A stretch of 64,000 bases of DNA from Solibacillus silvestris (GCA_001586195.1 CP014609.1:2330001-2394000); one strand, 5' to 3'. Positions 19,297 to 28,973 are shown, counted from the stretch's first letter. Notes: generated by a model not told the origin, from the sequence alone. Numbers and translations are program-made.

Positions 19297-19335
19297 AACA
19301 TCCATTTTCTCCGTGAGGAAATGGATGTTTTTTTC
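19297..19335 (+). terminator. Terminator of carboxy(nor)spermidine operon
   Basis: AACATCCATTT / AAATGGATGTT 11-bp stem (19297-19329) followed by a T-run. Confidence 0.92.
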
Positions 19336-19479
19336 TGTTTTCACGAGTTCCCCCCCTAGAAGTATTTAAATATACTTCAACTATTTTGAATGATATGTTG
19401 CACAAAGCTTATTAATATAGATATCACAGAGTATATGATAAACTTACTTTTAGTAACTTACTAAAGGAGTCTATTAAAA

Positions 19480-20525
19480 ATGAAGAAATTTGAATTCGGC
19501 ATCTATACCCTTGCTGATATTGGCACTGATCCTTTAACAGGAAAAGCCCCTTCTCCTTCGCAACGATTAGAGGAAATTTTACAGATGGCGGACTTAACTG
19601 AAAATTTAGGGCTGGATGTGTTCGGTGTCGGCGAGCATCACCGTCTTGATTATGTCGTATCTGCTCCGCCTGTTGTTTTGTCTGCGATTTCTCAACGGAC
19701 AAAACATATTAAACTGACGAGCACAACAACCGTTTTAAGTACGGTGGATCCTGTTCGGCTTTTTGAAGATTTTGCAACGCTTGATTTACTTAGCAACGGA
19801 CGAGCCGAAATTTTAGCAGGTCGTGGTGCATTCATCGAATCTTTCCCGCTTTTCGGGTATTCAACAAATGACTATGACGCATTATTTGAGGAAAACTTAC
19901 TGTTACTCCAACAATTAAATTCTCAGGAACGCGTAACATGGAGTGGTCAATTCCGCCCAGCTTTAAATAATGCGGAAATCGCTCCAGGCCCTTTAATCAA
20001 GAAATTCCTATTTGGGTTGGTGTTGGCGGCACACCGGCAAGTGCCGTTCGAGCAGGTCGTATCGGAGTTGGAATGGCACTTGCAATATTAGGCGGTCCCC
20101 TTGATCGGTTCCAGCCACTGGTGAATCTTTACCGAAAATCCGGACAGCATCATCCTGAAAAATTAAATGTTGGAGTTACCGGTCACCTTTTCATTGCAGA
20201 AACAACTGAACAGGCACTGGAGCAATTTTACCCTTACTATAAAAACTATTGGCAGTATGTAAATCAGCAACGCGGCAGTTTCAGCTTCCAGTTATCTTTT
20301 GAACAATTCATCGAAATTACCGGACCGAACATGGCATTATTCGTTGGAAGTCCTGAAGAGGTTGCGGAAAAAATTATTAAACAATATGAATTCTTCGGGC
20401 ATAGCCGGTTTTTGGCGCAGCCGGATATTGGCGGTCAACCATTTGAACTTGTAAAAAACAGTATAAACTTATTTGCCAACGAAGTCGTTCCAATTGTTAG
20501 AAACCACATTGAACTGAAATCATAA
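19480..20525 (+). pseudogene. LLM-class flavin-dependent oxidoreductase, frameshifted
   Basis: Luciferase-like (bacterial luciferase superfamily) FMN oxidoreductase split over two frames. The first frame (19480-20091) carries the N-terminal half: FEFGIYTLADIG, VGEHHRLDY and AEILAGRGAF. Near 19991-20000 the proper reading moves to another frame, which encodes QEIPIWVGVGGTPASAVRAG and runs to 20525. One missing base, probably an A in CTTTAATC, explains the shift: restoring it gives an unbroken protein of about 348 residues. The lesion may be real or a sequencing error. AAAGGAG precedes the ATG. Substrate unknown; family members act on alkanes, nitrilotriacetate-like chelates or other small molecules. 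Confidence 0.85.
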
Positions 20526-20544
20526 AAGTTTTCTTTAGTTAGTG

Positions 20545-20588
20545 AAAACGAGCACGGCAACAACTTTTTGTTGTACCGTGCTCGTTTT
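20545..20588. terminator. Bidirectional terminator between LLM pseudogene and selO
   Basis: Long hairpin with arms AAAACGAGCACGG / CCGTGCTCGTTTT plus inner pairing. A and T tracts on both sides serve the convergent genes. Confidence 0.9.
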
Positions 20589-22052
20589 TTAAGTTCCACA
20601 ATAACTTACAAACGGTGGTTCTTCGTCTGTCGGTGGCTGAGTATATTTTTTGTACTGCTCCGGCACAGTAAATGGGCTTGTCAGTACTTGGAGCATTTCA
20701 GCAAACATTGAAGGGTCGCCTTCTGCAAACTGATCGATTGCCTGTTCCACAAAATGATTTCTTGGAATAAAGGCCGGATTAACGGACTGCATTACCTGCA
20801 TTGTTTCATCAATTGTCGTGTCTTGTTGTTCAATCCGTTCAAACCATGTTTTTTCCCACTGTTTAAAGGCGTCTGACTGGAACAAATCATTATCCGGTCG
20901 CTTACCTTCCGACAATGTACGAAAAGTGTTTGTATAGTCTGCTTCATATTCTTCCATTAAATTCAGCAGATCATCTATCAGCTTCTCATCCTGATCATCA
21001 ATCGAAAGTAGACCTAATTTTTCCCGCATTTCACTATAATAATAAGCTTCATAAATAGAAGGAAATTTACCTAGAATAGTTTGTGCAAGTTGAACTGCTT
21101 CCTCTTCGTTTTCATGAAGAAGCGGGAGCAGACTTTCAGCGAAACGCGTTAAGTTCCATGATGCGATCGGCGGCTGATTGCGGTAGGCATAACGCCCTTT
21201 ACGATCAATCGAACTGAATACAGTTGCCACGTCATACGTATCCATAAACGCACATGGCCCGTAATCAATTGTTTCACCGCTGATTGTCATATTATCAGTA
21301 TTCATTACACCATGAATAAAGCCGACACTCTGCCACTTCGCAATAAGGGAAGCTTGTCTATCAATTACCGCTTCGAGCAGGGCAAGATAGCGGTTTTCTG
21401 ATTGCATCAGCTCAGGATAATGGCGCTCAATTGCATAATCAGCCAAAGCTTTTAAGTCGTCCGCCTCTCCAAATGCAGCCGCATACTGAAACGTCCCGAC
21501 ACGTAAGTGACTTGCAGCAACCCGTGTTAGAACAGCGCCTTCCAAAGCTGTTTCACGATAGATGATATCGCCAGTTGCCGTAACAGCTAAACTACGTGTT
21601 GTTGGTATTGAAAGTGCATGCATTGCCTCACTGATGATAAATTCGCGTAACATTGGACCAAGTGCAGCACGTCCATCGCCTCCACGAGAATACGGTGTAA
21701 GACCCGATCCTTTCAACTGAAGATCAAATCGTTTCCCATTTTCCGTGAGATGTTCTCCGATTAATAACGCTCTTCCATCACCTAACATATTAAAATGCCC
21801 GAATTGATGTCCTGCATAGGCCTGTGCAATTTGCGCTGCGCCATCAGGCATTTCTTGTCCTGCCAAAATAGCGGCACCATGCTCTTTTAATTCCCGAGCA
21901 TCTAACCCGAGCTGCTCAGCTAATGTACGATTGAAGATGACGATTGAAGGTGATGTCACTTCATTAGCTGTTACATGGGAATAAAAAGTTTGCGGCAACT
22001 CCAAGTAACTGTTATTAAAACGAAAACCAAAATTCTGCTTTTTATCTGTCAT
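20589..22052 (-). CDS. selO: Protein adenylyltransferase SelO (YdiU/UPF0061)
   Basis: Pseudokinase-fold enzyme that transfers AMP to Ser/Thr/Tyr of target proteins. Conserved blocks are present: YAGHQFGHFNMLGDGRA, LQLKGSG (lysine), PYSRGGDGRA, RSLAVTATG, and the metal-binding segment GVMNTDNM...DYGPCAFMD. I start at ATG 22050-22052 (MTDKKQNFGF) because GAGGCG precedes it; the frame extends 21 codons further without a ribosome binding site. That gives 487 residues, the family length. The C-terminus ends SYCGT, near the Cys-containing tail where some homologues carry selenocysteine. It is divergent from bioY. Confidence 0.93.
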   Translation of the reverse strand: MTDKKQNFGFRFNNSYLELPQTFYSHVTANEVTSPSIVIFNRTLAEQLGLDARELKEHGAAILAGQEMPDGAAQIAQAYAGHQFGHFNMLGDGRALLIGEHLTENGKRFDLQLKGSGLTPYSRGGDGRAALGPMLREFIISEAMHALSIPTTRSLAVTATGDIIYRETALEGAVLTRVAASHLRVGTFQYAAAFGEADDLKALADYAIERHYPELMQSENRYLALLEAVIDRQASLIAKWQSVGFIHGVMNTDNMTISGETIDYGPCAFMDTYDVATVFSSIDRKGRYAYRNQPPIASWNLTRFAESLLPLLHENEEEAVQLAQTILGKFPSIYEAYYYSEMREKLGLLSIDDQDEKLIDDLLNLMEEYEADYTNTFRTLSEGKRPDNDLFQSDAFKQWEKTWFERIEQQDTTIDETMQVMQSVNPAFIPRNHFVEQAIDQFAEGDPSMFAEMLQVLTSPFTVPEQYKKYTQPPTDEEPPFVSYCGT

Positions 22053-22133
22053 TGTTTTCGCCTCATTCCTTTCAAAGATGCATTTATTATAAACTTTATT
22101 ATAAAAGTTAACCAAAATAACGCCCGGTCAGTA

Positions 22134-22216
22134 TGTTAACCTATTAAAAATAAAAGTTGACACAAAACAAAACTCAATTTATATTTATGTTAACCAAAAT
22201 AATATAGAAGTTAACA
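22134..22216 (+). promoter_or_regulatory. bioY promoter with two BirA-type operators
   Basis: Two boxes of the BirA pattern TGTTAAC-N15-GTTRACA occur at 22134-22162 and 22188-22216, both with exactly 15-bp spacing. A promoter TTGACA (22157-22162), 17-bp spacer, TATATT (22180-22185) has its -35 inside the first box and its start site at the second. BirA-biotinyl-AMP bound at either box should block transcription when biotin is plentiful. A further lone GTTAACC half-site lies at 22107. Confidence 0.85.
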
Positions 22217-22232
22217 ACAAGGGGAGTAATGT

Positions 22233-22823
22233 ATGGAGACTGTTCACAAAACACAAAGCTTTAAAACAATCGATTTAATTTACAGTGCACTTTTTGCGAC
22301 ACTTATTATGATCGGGGCAAATATTACATCATTTGTACCTTTTCTAACGGTCGGTGGTGTACCGATAACATTACAGGCATTTTTTGCCATACTAGCAGGT
22401 TTAGTGCTTGGATCAAAAAAAGGAGCCATCGCTTGTGCAGTTTATATGTTTATCGGTCTTGCAGGGGCACCGGTGTTCTCTAAATTCACAGGCGGATTTT
22501 CGGCGATTCTACTTCCGACTTTCGGCTTCATTGTAACATTTATTATAAGTGCATATATTGCCGGTAAAATTGCCGAAAAGTTTCAAACACGACTTGCCTA
22601 TATTATTGGTGCACTTATAGCAATGGCGGTTAACTATATTATAGGAACAACATGGATGTATTTTGCCTATACATTATGGGCATCCGCTCCAGAAGGTTTT
22701 ACGTTTAAAATGGCATGGCTTTGGATGATTCCGCCAATGCCAAAAGATATTATTCTTTCAATTTTCGCAGGATTCTTTGCATATCGTATTCAAAAAATCC
22801 TGAAAATCCTACCTATTAAATAA
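22233..22823 (+). CDS. bioY: Biotin transporter substrate-binding subunit BioY
   Basis: A 196-residue integral membrane S-component of the ECF vitamin transporter family, importing biotin alone or with a shared EcfAA'T module. About six hydrophobic helices are visible. The family motif GxxxGSKKGAIACAVYMFIGLAGAPVF lies around residues 60-84, here including LVLGSKKGAIA and GLAGAPVF. GGGGAG ribosome binding site before the ATG. No ecf genes lie nearby. The two BirA boxes upstream strongly support biotin as substrate. Confidence 0.95.
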   Translation: METVHKTQSFKTIDLIYSALFATLIMIGANITSFVPFLTVGGVPITLQAFFAILAGLVLGSKKGAIACAVYMFIGLAGAPVFSKFTGGFSAILLPTFGFIVTFIISAYIAGKIAEKFQTRLAYIIGALIAMAVNYIIGTTWMYFAYTLWASAPEGFTFKMAWLWMIPPMPKDIILSIFAGFFAYRIQKILKILPIK

Positions 22824-22930
22824 ATGGTTGATTGTAGTAGAATTCCTCATCTCATGTTCTCGGCGTCATCATTATACCGAGATTCATATATTTGATATAC
22901 TTTATTCAATAGATGAAGGAGGAATTTCAT

Positions 22931-23374
22931 ATGGCAAATCATTATCAAAATATTGTTGTTGCAGTAGATGGTTCAGAAATAAGCGAACTCGCTTTTAAAA
23001 AATCGATTGATATAACAAAACGAAATATTGGCTCGACTTTACATATTATCCATGTAATCGATACGAGCTTCTCCACATCTTTTGATATGCTTTATGATAA
23101 TATGGTTGAATTGGTTCGCAAACATGGCGAAGTTTTACTAGACCGCTATGAATTGGAAGCAAAAGAAGCAGGCATTCCTGCGATCAATAAGATTTTAACA
23201 AAAGGCACGCCCAAAACAATTTTAGCAAGAAAGCTTTCAGAGCATGCACCTGCAGATATTATCATATGTGGTGCAACCGGCTCGAATGCGGTCGAGCAGA
23301 TGTTCATGGGCTCCACTACGGAAGCAATCGTTCGGCATGCAACATGCGATGTTTTAATTGTACGGACACCGTAA
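22931..23374 (+). CDS. Universal stress protein UspA family
   Basis: Single-domain Usp protein of 147 residues. It begins HYQNIVVAVDGSE, and the C-terminal ATP-binding signature GATGSNAVEQMFMGSTTEAIV has the G-2x-G-9x-G-S/T pattern, so it probably binds ATP. I start at ATG 22931, six codons inside the longest frame, because GGAGG lies just before it. It is a single gene between bioY and a bidirectional terminator. Usp proteins support survival under starvation or stress; no specific role is visible. Confidence 0.93.
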   Translation: MANHYQNIVVAVDGSEISELAFKKSIDITKRNIGSTLHIIHVIDTSFSTSFDMLYDNMVELVRKHGEVLLDRYELEAKEAGIPAINKILTKGTPKTILARKLSEHAPADIIICGATGSNAVEQMFMGSTTEAIVRHATCDVLIVRTP

Positions 23375-23382
23375 AATAAAAC

Positions 23383-23425
23383 AAAGGTTATGAGGAGCAC
23401 AAAAATGGCCCTCATAACCTTTTTT
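23383..23425. terminator. Bidirectional terminator, usp / SNF2 gene
   Basis: AAAGGTTATGAGG / CCTCATAACCTTT 13-bp stem flanked by A-rich and T-rich tracts between convergent genes. Confidence 0.9.
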
Positions 23426-26400
23426 AGATCATTAAAATTTCCCGGATATCCTGTTCGGTTAACGTTCCCTTCGACGATTCATCGCCGTCCAATATATCCG
23501 AAATAAGCATTTTCTTCTTCTGCTGAAGTTCACTCATTTTTTCCTCGATTGTACCATTTGCAATGAGTTTAATCACTTGTACAACTTCCTTTTGCCCCAT
23601 ACGATGGGCACGGTCGGCCGCTTGTTCCTCTACTGCCGGATTCCACCATAAATCATATAAAATGACGGTATCTGCGCCTGTTAAATTCAGTCCTGTGCCG
23701 CCTGCTTTCAAAGAAATCAAAAACATATTCCGCTCGCCATCATTAAAAGAGTTGCATAGTGCAATACGCTCTTCTGAAGGGGTTTGTCCATCAAGATAAA
23801 AATATTGTTCCCCGCGCTTGGAAAGTTCTGTCGCAATCATTTTCAGCATTTGCGTAAACTGTGAAAATATTAATACCCGGCGGCCAGATACCTTCGATTG
23901 TTCCAATAGTCGGAACAGCTGTTCAAACTTGGCGGAACTACCTTTATACCCTTCGACAAACAGTGCCGGATGACAGCAGATTTGACGCAGTCTCGTAATT
24001 CCGGCCAAAATACGAATTCGGTTTTTATGGAACGTTTCTTTATCCAGATGCTTCATTGTATCGACACGCAGTTTTGCCAAATAGGCTGCATATAACGCTT
24101 TTTGCTCCGGTAACAGTTCGGCTTTTTCAATCATTTCCTCTTTTTGAGGCAATTCACCCAGTACATGTTCTTTCATTCGGCGAAGGAGAAACGGCCGTAC
24201 TCTGCGTGCAATATCTTTCCGCTGCATATGGCGGAACTCCTCTAGCTCGCGGAACAGCTGCGGAAAGATGACACGGTATATCGACCATAATTCCGATAAT
24301 GAGTTTTCAATCGGTGTTCCTGTTAAACCAAAGCGATTTGTCGCACTGATTCTTTTTACTGTTCTAGCCGTCTGTGTAACCGGATTTTTAAATGCCTGCG
24401 CTTCATCAAAAAATACCGTATGGAAATGCTGACGTTCATAAAATGCACTATCTTTACGTAATAACGGATAGGTCGTAATGATAACATCATGTTCTTCCAT
24501 TGTACGAAGCAAATGACGCCGCTCGGATACTTCCCCATCAATGACAATTGCTTCGACTTCAGGGGCAAATTGCATGAACTCATACAGCCAATTGTATGAA
24601 AGCGAGGATGGACAGACGATCAGAACCGGCTGTTTATTTGCACGGATGATCGGCAATTCAGATACGATAAAAGCAATACTTTGTACTGTTTTACCAAGTC
24701 CCATATCATCTGCAAGCACACCACCGAATCCATAATTCGAAAGCAATTTTAACCAGTTAAAACCATGTTTCTGGTAATCTCGAAGAATCGGTTCCAAGCT
24801 TTCCGGAACTTCAAATTTCAATGTTTCAGGATGTAATAACTGCCCTGTAAACTGTTTAAACGATTTTTCCGCTTCAAATATTTCACTTTGTTCAAACTGC
24901 TCCAAAAACGGTAGACTATCCAATATTGGCATATTAAACGTTAATTCATATTCATCATCCTGAGCCGGAATTGCTCTAAGAAAGCGCTGAATTTCTTCAA
25001 TTTCCTTAGTCTCCAGCGAAAGCAATGCCCCATCTTGCAAACGATAATATTTTTGCTTCACTTTGATGGCCGCTAAAATTTCTTTAATTTGCTTATTCGT
25101 AACCCCATCCATTTCAAATTTAAATTCAAGCCAATTTGTCCGTTCCTTTTGAACGTTCACCCGGATTTTCGGAAAGTTATTTTCTTTTGCTATCCGCAGT
25201 TTGACAGAATTTGTGGCATAAATTTTAGCGAGTTTTGTGAGCTTCGGAAGCTGGTGATATAAAAACTCGTATTCAAGCTCTTCATTTTGCATATAGTAGC
25301 CGCCATCCGTTTTTGTAAAACCGCTTCCATCCATCAACGCTAAAACCGCCGCTTCCTTTTCGATATCACGGATGATGAACACTTCGTCAGAAAGCTGATC
25401 ATCCAATGGTTGAATGACAAATTGCCCGTATTGAAATTCCACCCCTGCAAGGAAGCGGTTTTTCACACGGTCTAAATAAATGTTTGCGACTAATGGCGTT
25501 TCCATCTGTTTTGCTGAAAGCTCTGGAGCCATTTCAACAATACCTATTTTTTTCAATTTAGGTATCACCTGTTCCCGGAAGTAATCCCAGTGTGAATGCT
25601 CAATCGTTAATAAGGTTTGTTGCTGAAGCATCTGCTTTAACTCGAAAAGCTGCTTCATACTATCGTCACTCATTTGCGTCATTTCTCCATCAAATAGCAC
25701 TACCCGATAATTAGGAAGCAAGAAAACTCGTTTAATTCCTTCTATATAAACCTGATAATCTTTTCCCTTTGCTTCAATGAAAAAACGAAGAGCTGTAGGT
25801 TGTGTTTGTAGCTTTACATCGCTATAGCTTTCATTTTGATACAATAACGAAACATTTTCCGTATTCGATATCAATGTAGCTAGAAGAAACCAAGATGAGG
25901 GTGGAATGATCAGCAGATGCTGCTCCTGATTTTGTACAGGCGTGTCACTATAAAGTGTATCATCTTCAACAATTTTAATTAGGAGCTGTAAAATGGCATC
26001 ATGCTGTTCCTCAAAGCAGAACTGTTCAAAATTATAGGTGATATTTTGAGATATCCGATATGGCTTTTTATTTTTTATATGTGATAAAAATTCGCGAATT
26101 GATAAAATCTGTTCTCCATTGATCTGGAGTTGTATACTAAAAAACGGGTCTTGTTCTGAAAGTTGAACAGGCGTTAATAAAAACTGCACTTCTAATATTT
26201 CCCGTTTTTCAAAATGACTTTGCTGTCTTGTTGTTTGTATTGTCTCCTGTTTAAAAATAGAAAGAAAGCTGTTTTCAGAAATTAAATTTCCAGCGTTTTC
26301 ATCTACTTGCATCGATTGAGCTTTATTTTTATTGTTATTAAAAATAGCGATAAGAACTGCCGCAACATGTTGACAGCTTTTACTGAAATTACCCAATGTC

Positions 26401-26609
26401 GGACAGCTGCAAGATGTTTTAAATTGGCCTGTTCCCTCTTTTTCTACCCGGACAACGAATTGTTCCGTACTGTTTACAACCGCTTCCCCATACACATCTG
26501 TATATTGCAGGAAATTAACTTTCCCTGTTTGATAAAAAGTTTGTCCTTTTTTAAAAGAAACGGTTCCGCATAGATTTTTTATTTGTTTTTCTGAAATTTT
26601 TATATCCAT
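23424..26609 (-). CDS. SWIM zinc-finger SNF2-family helicase
   Basis: A 1061-residue Swi2/Snf2 (RapA/HepA-like) ATPase that would move along DNA or remodel DNA-protein complexes. The N-terminus has a SWIM finger, CSCPTLGNFSKSCQHV (near residue 85). Residues 140-600 are a long accessory region typical of bacterial SNF2 proteins. The ATPase core has motif I DMGLGKT (635-641), motif II DEAQ (735-738), motif III TGTPIENSL, and the C-terminal half VLIFSQFT, SLKAGGTGLNL and RAHRMGQ. All helicase motifs are intact. B. subtilis YwqA is similar. It is a single gene; target unknown. Confidence 0.93.
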   Translation of the reverse strand: MDIKISEKQIKNLCGTVSFKKGQTFYQTGKVNFLQYTDVYGEAVVNSTEQFVVRVEKEGTGQFKTSCSCPTLGNFSKSCQHVAAVLIAIFNNNKNKAQSMQVDENAGNLISENSFLSIFKQETIQTTRQQSHFEKREILEVQFLLTPVQLSEQDPFFSIQLQINGEQILSIREFLSHIKNKKPYRISQNITYNFEQFCFEEQHDAILQLLIKIVEDDTLYSDTPVQNQEQHLLIIPPSSWFLLATLISNTENVSLLYQNESYSDVKLQTQPTALRFFIEAKGKDYQVYIEGIKRVFLLPNYRVVLFDGEMTQMSDDSMKQLFELKQMLQQQTLLTIEHSHWDYFREQVIPKLKKIGIVEMAPELSAKQMETPLVANIYLDRVKNRFLAGVEFQYGQFVIQPLDDQLSDEVFIIRDIEKEAAVLALMDGSGFTKTDGGYYMQNEELEYEFLYHQLPKLTKLAKIYATNSVKLRIAKENNFPKIRVNVQKERTNWLEFKFEMDGVTNKQIKEILAAIKVKQKYYRLQDGALLSLETKEIEEIQRFLRAIPAQDDEYELTFNMPILDSLPFLEQFEQSEIFEAEKSFKQFTGQLLHPETLKFEVPESLEPILRDYQKHGFNWLKLLSNYGFGGVLADDMGLGKTVQSIAFIVSELPIIRANKQPVLIVCPSSLSYNWLYEFMQFAPEVEAIVIDGEVSERRHLLRTMEEHDVIITTYPLLRKDSAFYERQHFHTVFFDEAQAFKNPVTQTARTVKRISATNRFGLTGTPIENSLSELWSIYRVIFPQLFRELEEFRHMQRKDIARRVRPFLLRRMKEHVLGELPQKEEMIEKAELLPEQKALYAAYLAKLRVDTMKHLDKETFHKNRIRILAGITRLRQICCHPALFVEGYKGSSAKFEQLFRLLEQSKVSGRRVLIFSQFTQMLKMIATELSKRGEQYFYLDGQTPSEERIALCNSFNDGERNMFLISLKAGGTGLNLTGADTVILYDLWWNPAVEEQAADRAHRMGQKEVVQVIKLIANGTIEEKMSELQQKKKMLISDILDGDESSKGTLTEQDIREILMI

Positions 26610-26748
26610 GCCGATCCCCCTTTTTCTATTTAATCCATTTTCTCATGTCCCCCATTGAATTACTAGCTTGAAGCGAATATGAAAAAATTGAAAAAGACTT
26701 AATGATATGAGGTGAGAAGTGGTGTTGAAATTAAAGGAGAAATATATG

Positions 26749-26778
26749 AAAAGGGGGCTAATTGGTTAGCCCCCTTTT
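26749..26778 (-). terminator. Terminator of DUF4242 / acyl-CoA dehydrogenase operon
   Basis: AAAAGGGGGCTAA / TTAGCCCCCTTTT, 13-bp stem with a 4-nt loop directly after the stop of the acyl-CoA dehydrogenase-like gene. The arms supply the T-run, so it may work in both directions. Confidence 0.85.
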
Positions 26779-26782
26779 AAAC

Positions 26783-27826
26783 TCAAGCAAAAGATGATTT
26801 AATTTTTTCCAGATGTCGGACTGTTGGCGTCAAGTTGGCAAAGAAGTATGCTTCACGCAATTTGCGGGATGGAACACTTCCCGCAACATAGCCGGCTGCT
26901 CCATTGTGAATCATATTCGCCTGTACTGCAGCTAATGTATCGTGCACAGCTTGGAGACGTGTGTTTACAATTCCCTTCAGTGTCAAATTGCCTGCCAAAT
27001 TGTTCAACTCTGCATTAATTCTTTCATATTGATCGCGCAGTTCGGTTGCCTGTACTTTTAAGTAGTCATTACAGCCGTTTTGCTTAGCCTTTACTTTTTC
27101 AATACCTTCAACTGCTGCGGCAATTACACCTGCACCAAGCGGAACTTGATAATAAATAAACGTAGGGCGGATAATATCGCAAAATTCTTTTGCATCCTCG
27201 GAAATGACAAAGTCTTTCGAAATTACGACATGATCAAATTTACATGAATATGTCGCGCTGCCATTCACTCCAAGGAAACCAAGTCGTTCGTTCATTTCAA
27301 GACCTTCGATATCAGTTGGTACAAGCACCAAAACTTCACGACTGTCGACTGTCGCAACTGCACCAAAATAATGACGGTTCCCCAAGTTGGATACAGCTGG
27401 CAACGTTCCATTAATGACATAGCCTTCTTCTGTCTCTTCTGCCTTCAGATGGAGTTTTTCTAATCCGGAATAATACTTCATCGCATTTGATAATCCTGTT
27501 GCACCAAGCTTTACGCCACTTTCCAGTTCCGGTAATATCGTTTGCTTTAAATACTTATTGTCACTATTACGTAAATAAGTTAATGCGGCTAAATGGCACC
27601 AAACACAAAACGCTGTTGTCATACAAACCTTTGACGTTTCACGAACAACTGCTGCCTCATCCTGTAATAGCGTCGATTGCTCCTTATTTGCCGATTGGAA
27701 GAAACCAGCCTCACTTAGCGCTAAAATATAATCTTCTGCATAATGTGCCTGCTCATCGACCTTCTTCACTACGGGCTTCAGTTTTTCATCGATGATTCGT
27801 TGTAACAATTCTTTGTTCAATGCCAT
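26783..27826 (-). CDS. Acyl-CoA dehydrogenase superfamily flavoprotein
   Basis: A 347-residue protein with the acyl-CoA dehydrogenase order: helical N-terminal domain, beta middle domain (GYVINGTLPAVSNLGNRHYF, residues about 130-150) and helical C-terminal FAD domain. It is shorter than fatty-acid dehydrogenases (about 380), and I do not see the usual catalytic Glu context. It may belong with the flavin monooxygenase-like branch (DszC/SfnC type) that uses reduced flavin. It lies 20 bp downstream of a DUF4242 gene in one operon, beside an SsuABC/TauABC-like importer and an HxlR regulator. Oxidation of an imported sulfur or nitrogen compound is a reasonable inference, not proof. Confidence 0.8.
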   Translation of the reverse strand: MALNKELLQRIIDEKLKPVVKKVDEQAHYAEDYILALSEAGFFQSANKEQSTLLQDEAAVVRETSKVCMTTAFCVWCHLAALTYLRNSDNKYLKQTILPELESGVKLGATGLSNAMKYYSGLEKLHLKAEETEEGYVINGTLPAVSNLGNRHYFGAVATVDSREVLVLVPTDIEGLEMNERLGFLGVNGSATYSCKFDHVVISKDFVISEDAKEFCDIIRPTFIYYQVPLGAGVIAAAVEGIEKVKAKQNGCNDYLKVQATELRDQYERINAELNNLAGNLTLKGIVNTRLQAVHDTLAAVQANMIHNGAAGYVAGSVPSRKLREAYFFANLTPTVRHLEKIKSSFA

Positions 27827-27846
27827 TGTCCCCGCATCCTTTCCTT

Positions 27847-28362
27847 TTAGTCTGCCAATTCCGTTAATGATGTGATCGGTGTTTGTACTGCTTCTCGTGC
27901 ACGTTTTACAGCCGCTTCGTCTGGTGCATCATAGAAACATAAACATTTTGTCATATCTTCACATACATACGTACGAGAGAATTTTACATCTGGAACTTCT
28001 TCGTATTTTACCGAATTTTTCTTTTTACGCTCTAAATATTTTTCCATCGTAATTTCTGCAGGAATTTCCCATTCTACTAAGTAGTTTACTTGCTCGCCGC
28101 CCGCTTTTACTTCATCAAGTTCTTTACCGATTAAACGGACTTCCTTTACTAGATCAATTGCAACACCTTGTGTTTGTAACGCTGTTTTTGCCGCTTCCTC
28201 ATCTGCTGCTTCAATAATGAAATAACCACGTGAAAAGTCTTTCGCCACTTGTACTTCGATAACTCCAACACCTTCTGTACCATGCACTTTTTCGACTAAT
28301 GCCGAAAATGCTTCTTTTGAAGAAACCTCATTAATTGTTGATTCTACTAAATATAAACTCAT
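27847..28362 (-). CDS. DUF4242-domain protein (possible nickel-binding family)
   Basis: A 171-residue soluble protein made of two related ferredoxin-like halves. Each starts with a MSLYLVES / VNYLVEWEIP strand; the second ends with the DUF4242 signature RTYVCEDMTKCLCFYDAPDEAAVKRA. The first half (residues 1-75) is more diverged and lacks the cysteines. Some DUF4242 proteins bind nickel, but the function is not established. AGGAGG precedes the ATG. It is the first gene of the operon with the acyl-CoA dehydrogenase-like protein and divergent from the HxlR regulator. Confidence 0.8.
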   Translation of the reverse strand: MSLYLVESTINEVSSKEAFSALVEKVHGTEGVGVIEVQVAKDFSRGYFIIEAADEEAAKTALQTQGVAIDLVKEVRLIGKELDEVKAGGEQVNYLVEWEIPAEITMEKYLERKKKNSVKYEEVPDVKFSRTYVCEDMTKCLCFYDAPDEAAVKRAREAVQTPITSLTELAD

Positions 28363-28523
28363 TGTATTTTCCTCCTAATAGTAAATGTTAAATTATTCTA
28401 TATTCAAATAGGCGTTCTTTAGAGCGCACTATGAATACCCATTTCAATAGTTCTTATAGGTTAAAAAAATTAACTCGCATTGCATAAAATTAATGTTTAT
28501 ACTTGTATCAAGGAGGCGAAAAC

Positions 28524-28952
28524 ATGAAAACACGTTATGACTTACCCTGTAACATTGCACAAACATTAAATATTTTGGGAGATCGTTGGACGCTTCTCAT
28601 TATTCACGAACTGCTTATCGGCGAAACCAACTTTAATGATATTAAGCTCAAGCTTCCAGGTTTATCAGCGAATATTCTGTCAAATAGGTTAAAAGAATTG
28701 GAAGAAGCACAGATCGTTCAAAGCGAGCTATATTCCGCCCATCCCCCACGCTACCGTTATACATTAACCGAAAAAGGGACAGCCCTTGAGCATGTATTCA
28801 ACTCCATGATTATATGGGGTGCTGATCATCTGGAAACCTGCTATAAAGAAATCGTCGGGCCTGATGAACAGCGTGTAGAAGTCGGTTATTATTCTACTGA
28901 AACAGGCAAACGCGTCGACACGATTCATATACGGCCATTAAAAACTGTCTAA
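28524..28952 (+). CDS. HxlR-family transcriptional regulator
   Basis: A 142-residue winged-helix regulator. HxlR features are clear: CNIAQTLNILGDRWTLLIIHELL (helix 1 and following), recognition helix SANILSNRLKELEEAQIV, and wing PPRYRYTLTEKG. The single N-terminal Cys typical of redox- or aldehyde-sensing HxlR proteins is at residue 8. I start at ATG 28524 behind AAGGAGG, seven codons inside the longest frame. It is divergent from the DUF4242 operon and convergent with the ABC operon, so it may regulate either. A small palindrome, GTTAAAAAAATTAAC at about 28460-28474 in the divergent gap, could be its operator. Confidence 0.93.
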   Translation: MKTRYDLPCNIAQTLNILGDRWTLLIIHELLIGETNFNDIKLKLPGLSANILSNRLKELEEAQIVQSELYSAHPPRYRYTLTEKGTALEHVFNSMIIWGADHLETCYKEIVGPDEQRVEVGYYSTETGKRVDTIHIRPLKTV

Positions 28953-28973
28953 ACTCATTAGGCAGTTTTATTT
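28940..28973. terminator. Bidirectional terminator, hxlR / ABC permease
   Basis: AAAACTGTCT / AGGCAGTTTT stem with one G-T wobble. The arms contain the stop codons of both convergent genes, only 15 bp apart. Confidence 0.75.

Noticed and set aside
26731-26770. AAAGGAG followed by a short ATG frame (7 codons)
   Set aside because: Too short and it ends inside the terminator hairpin of the convergent operon; probably chance.
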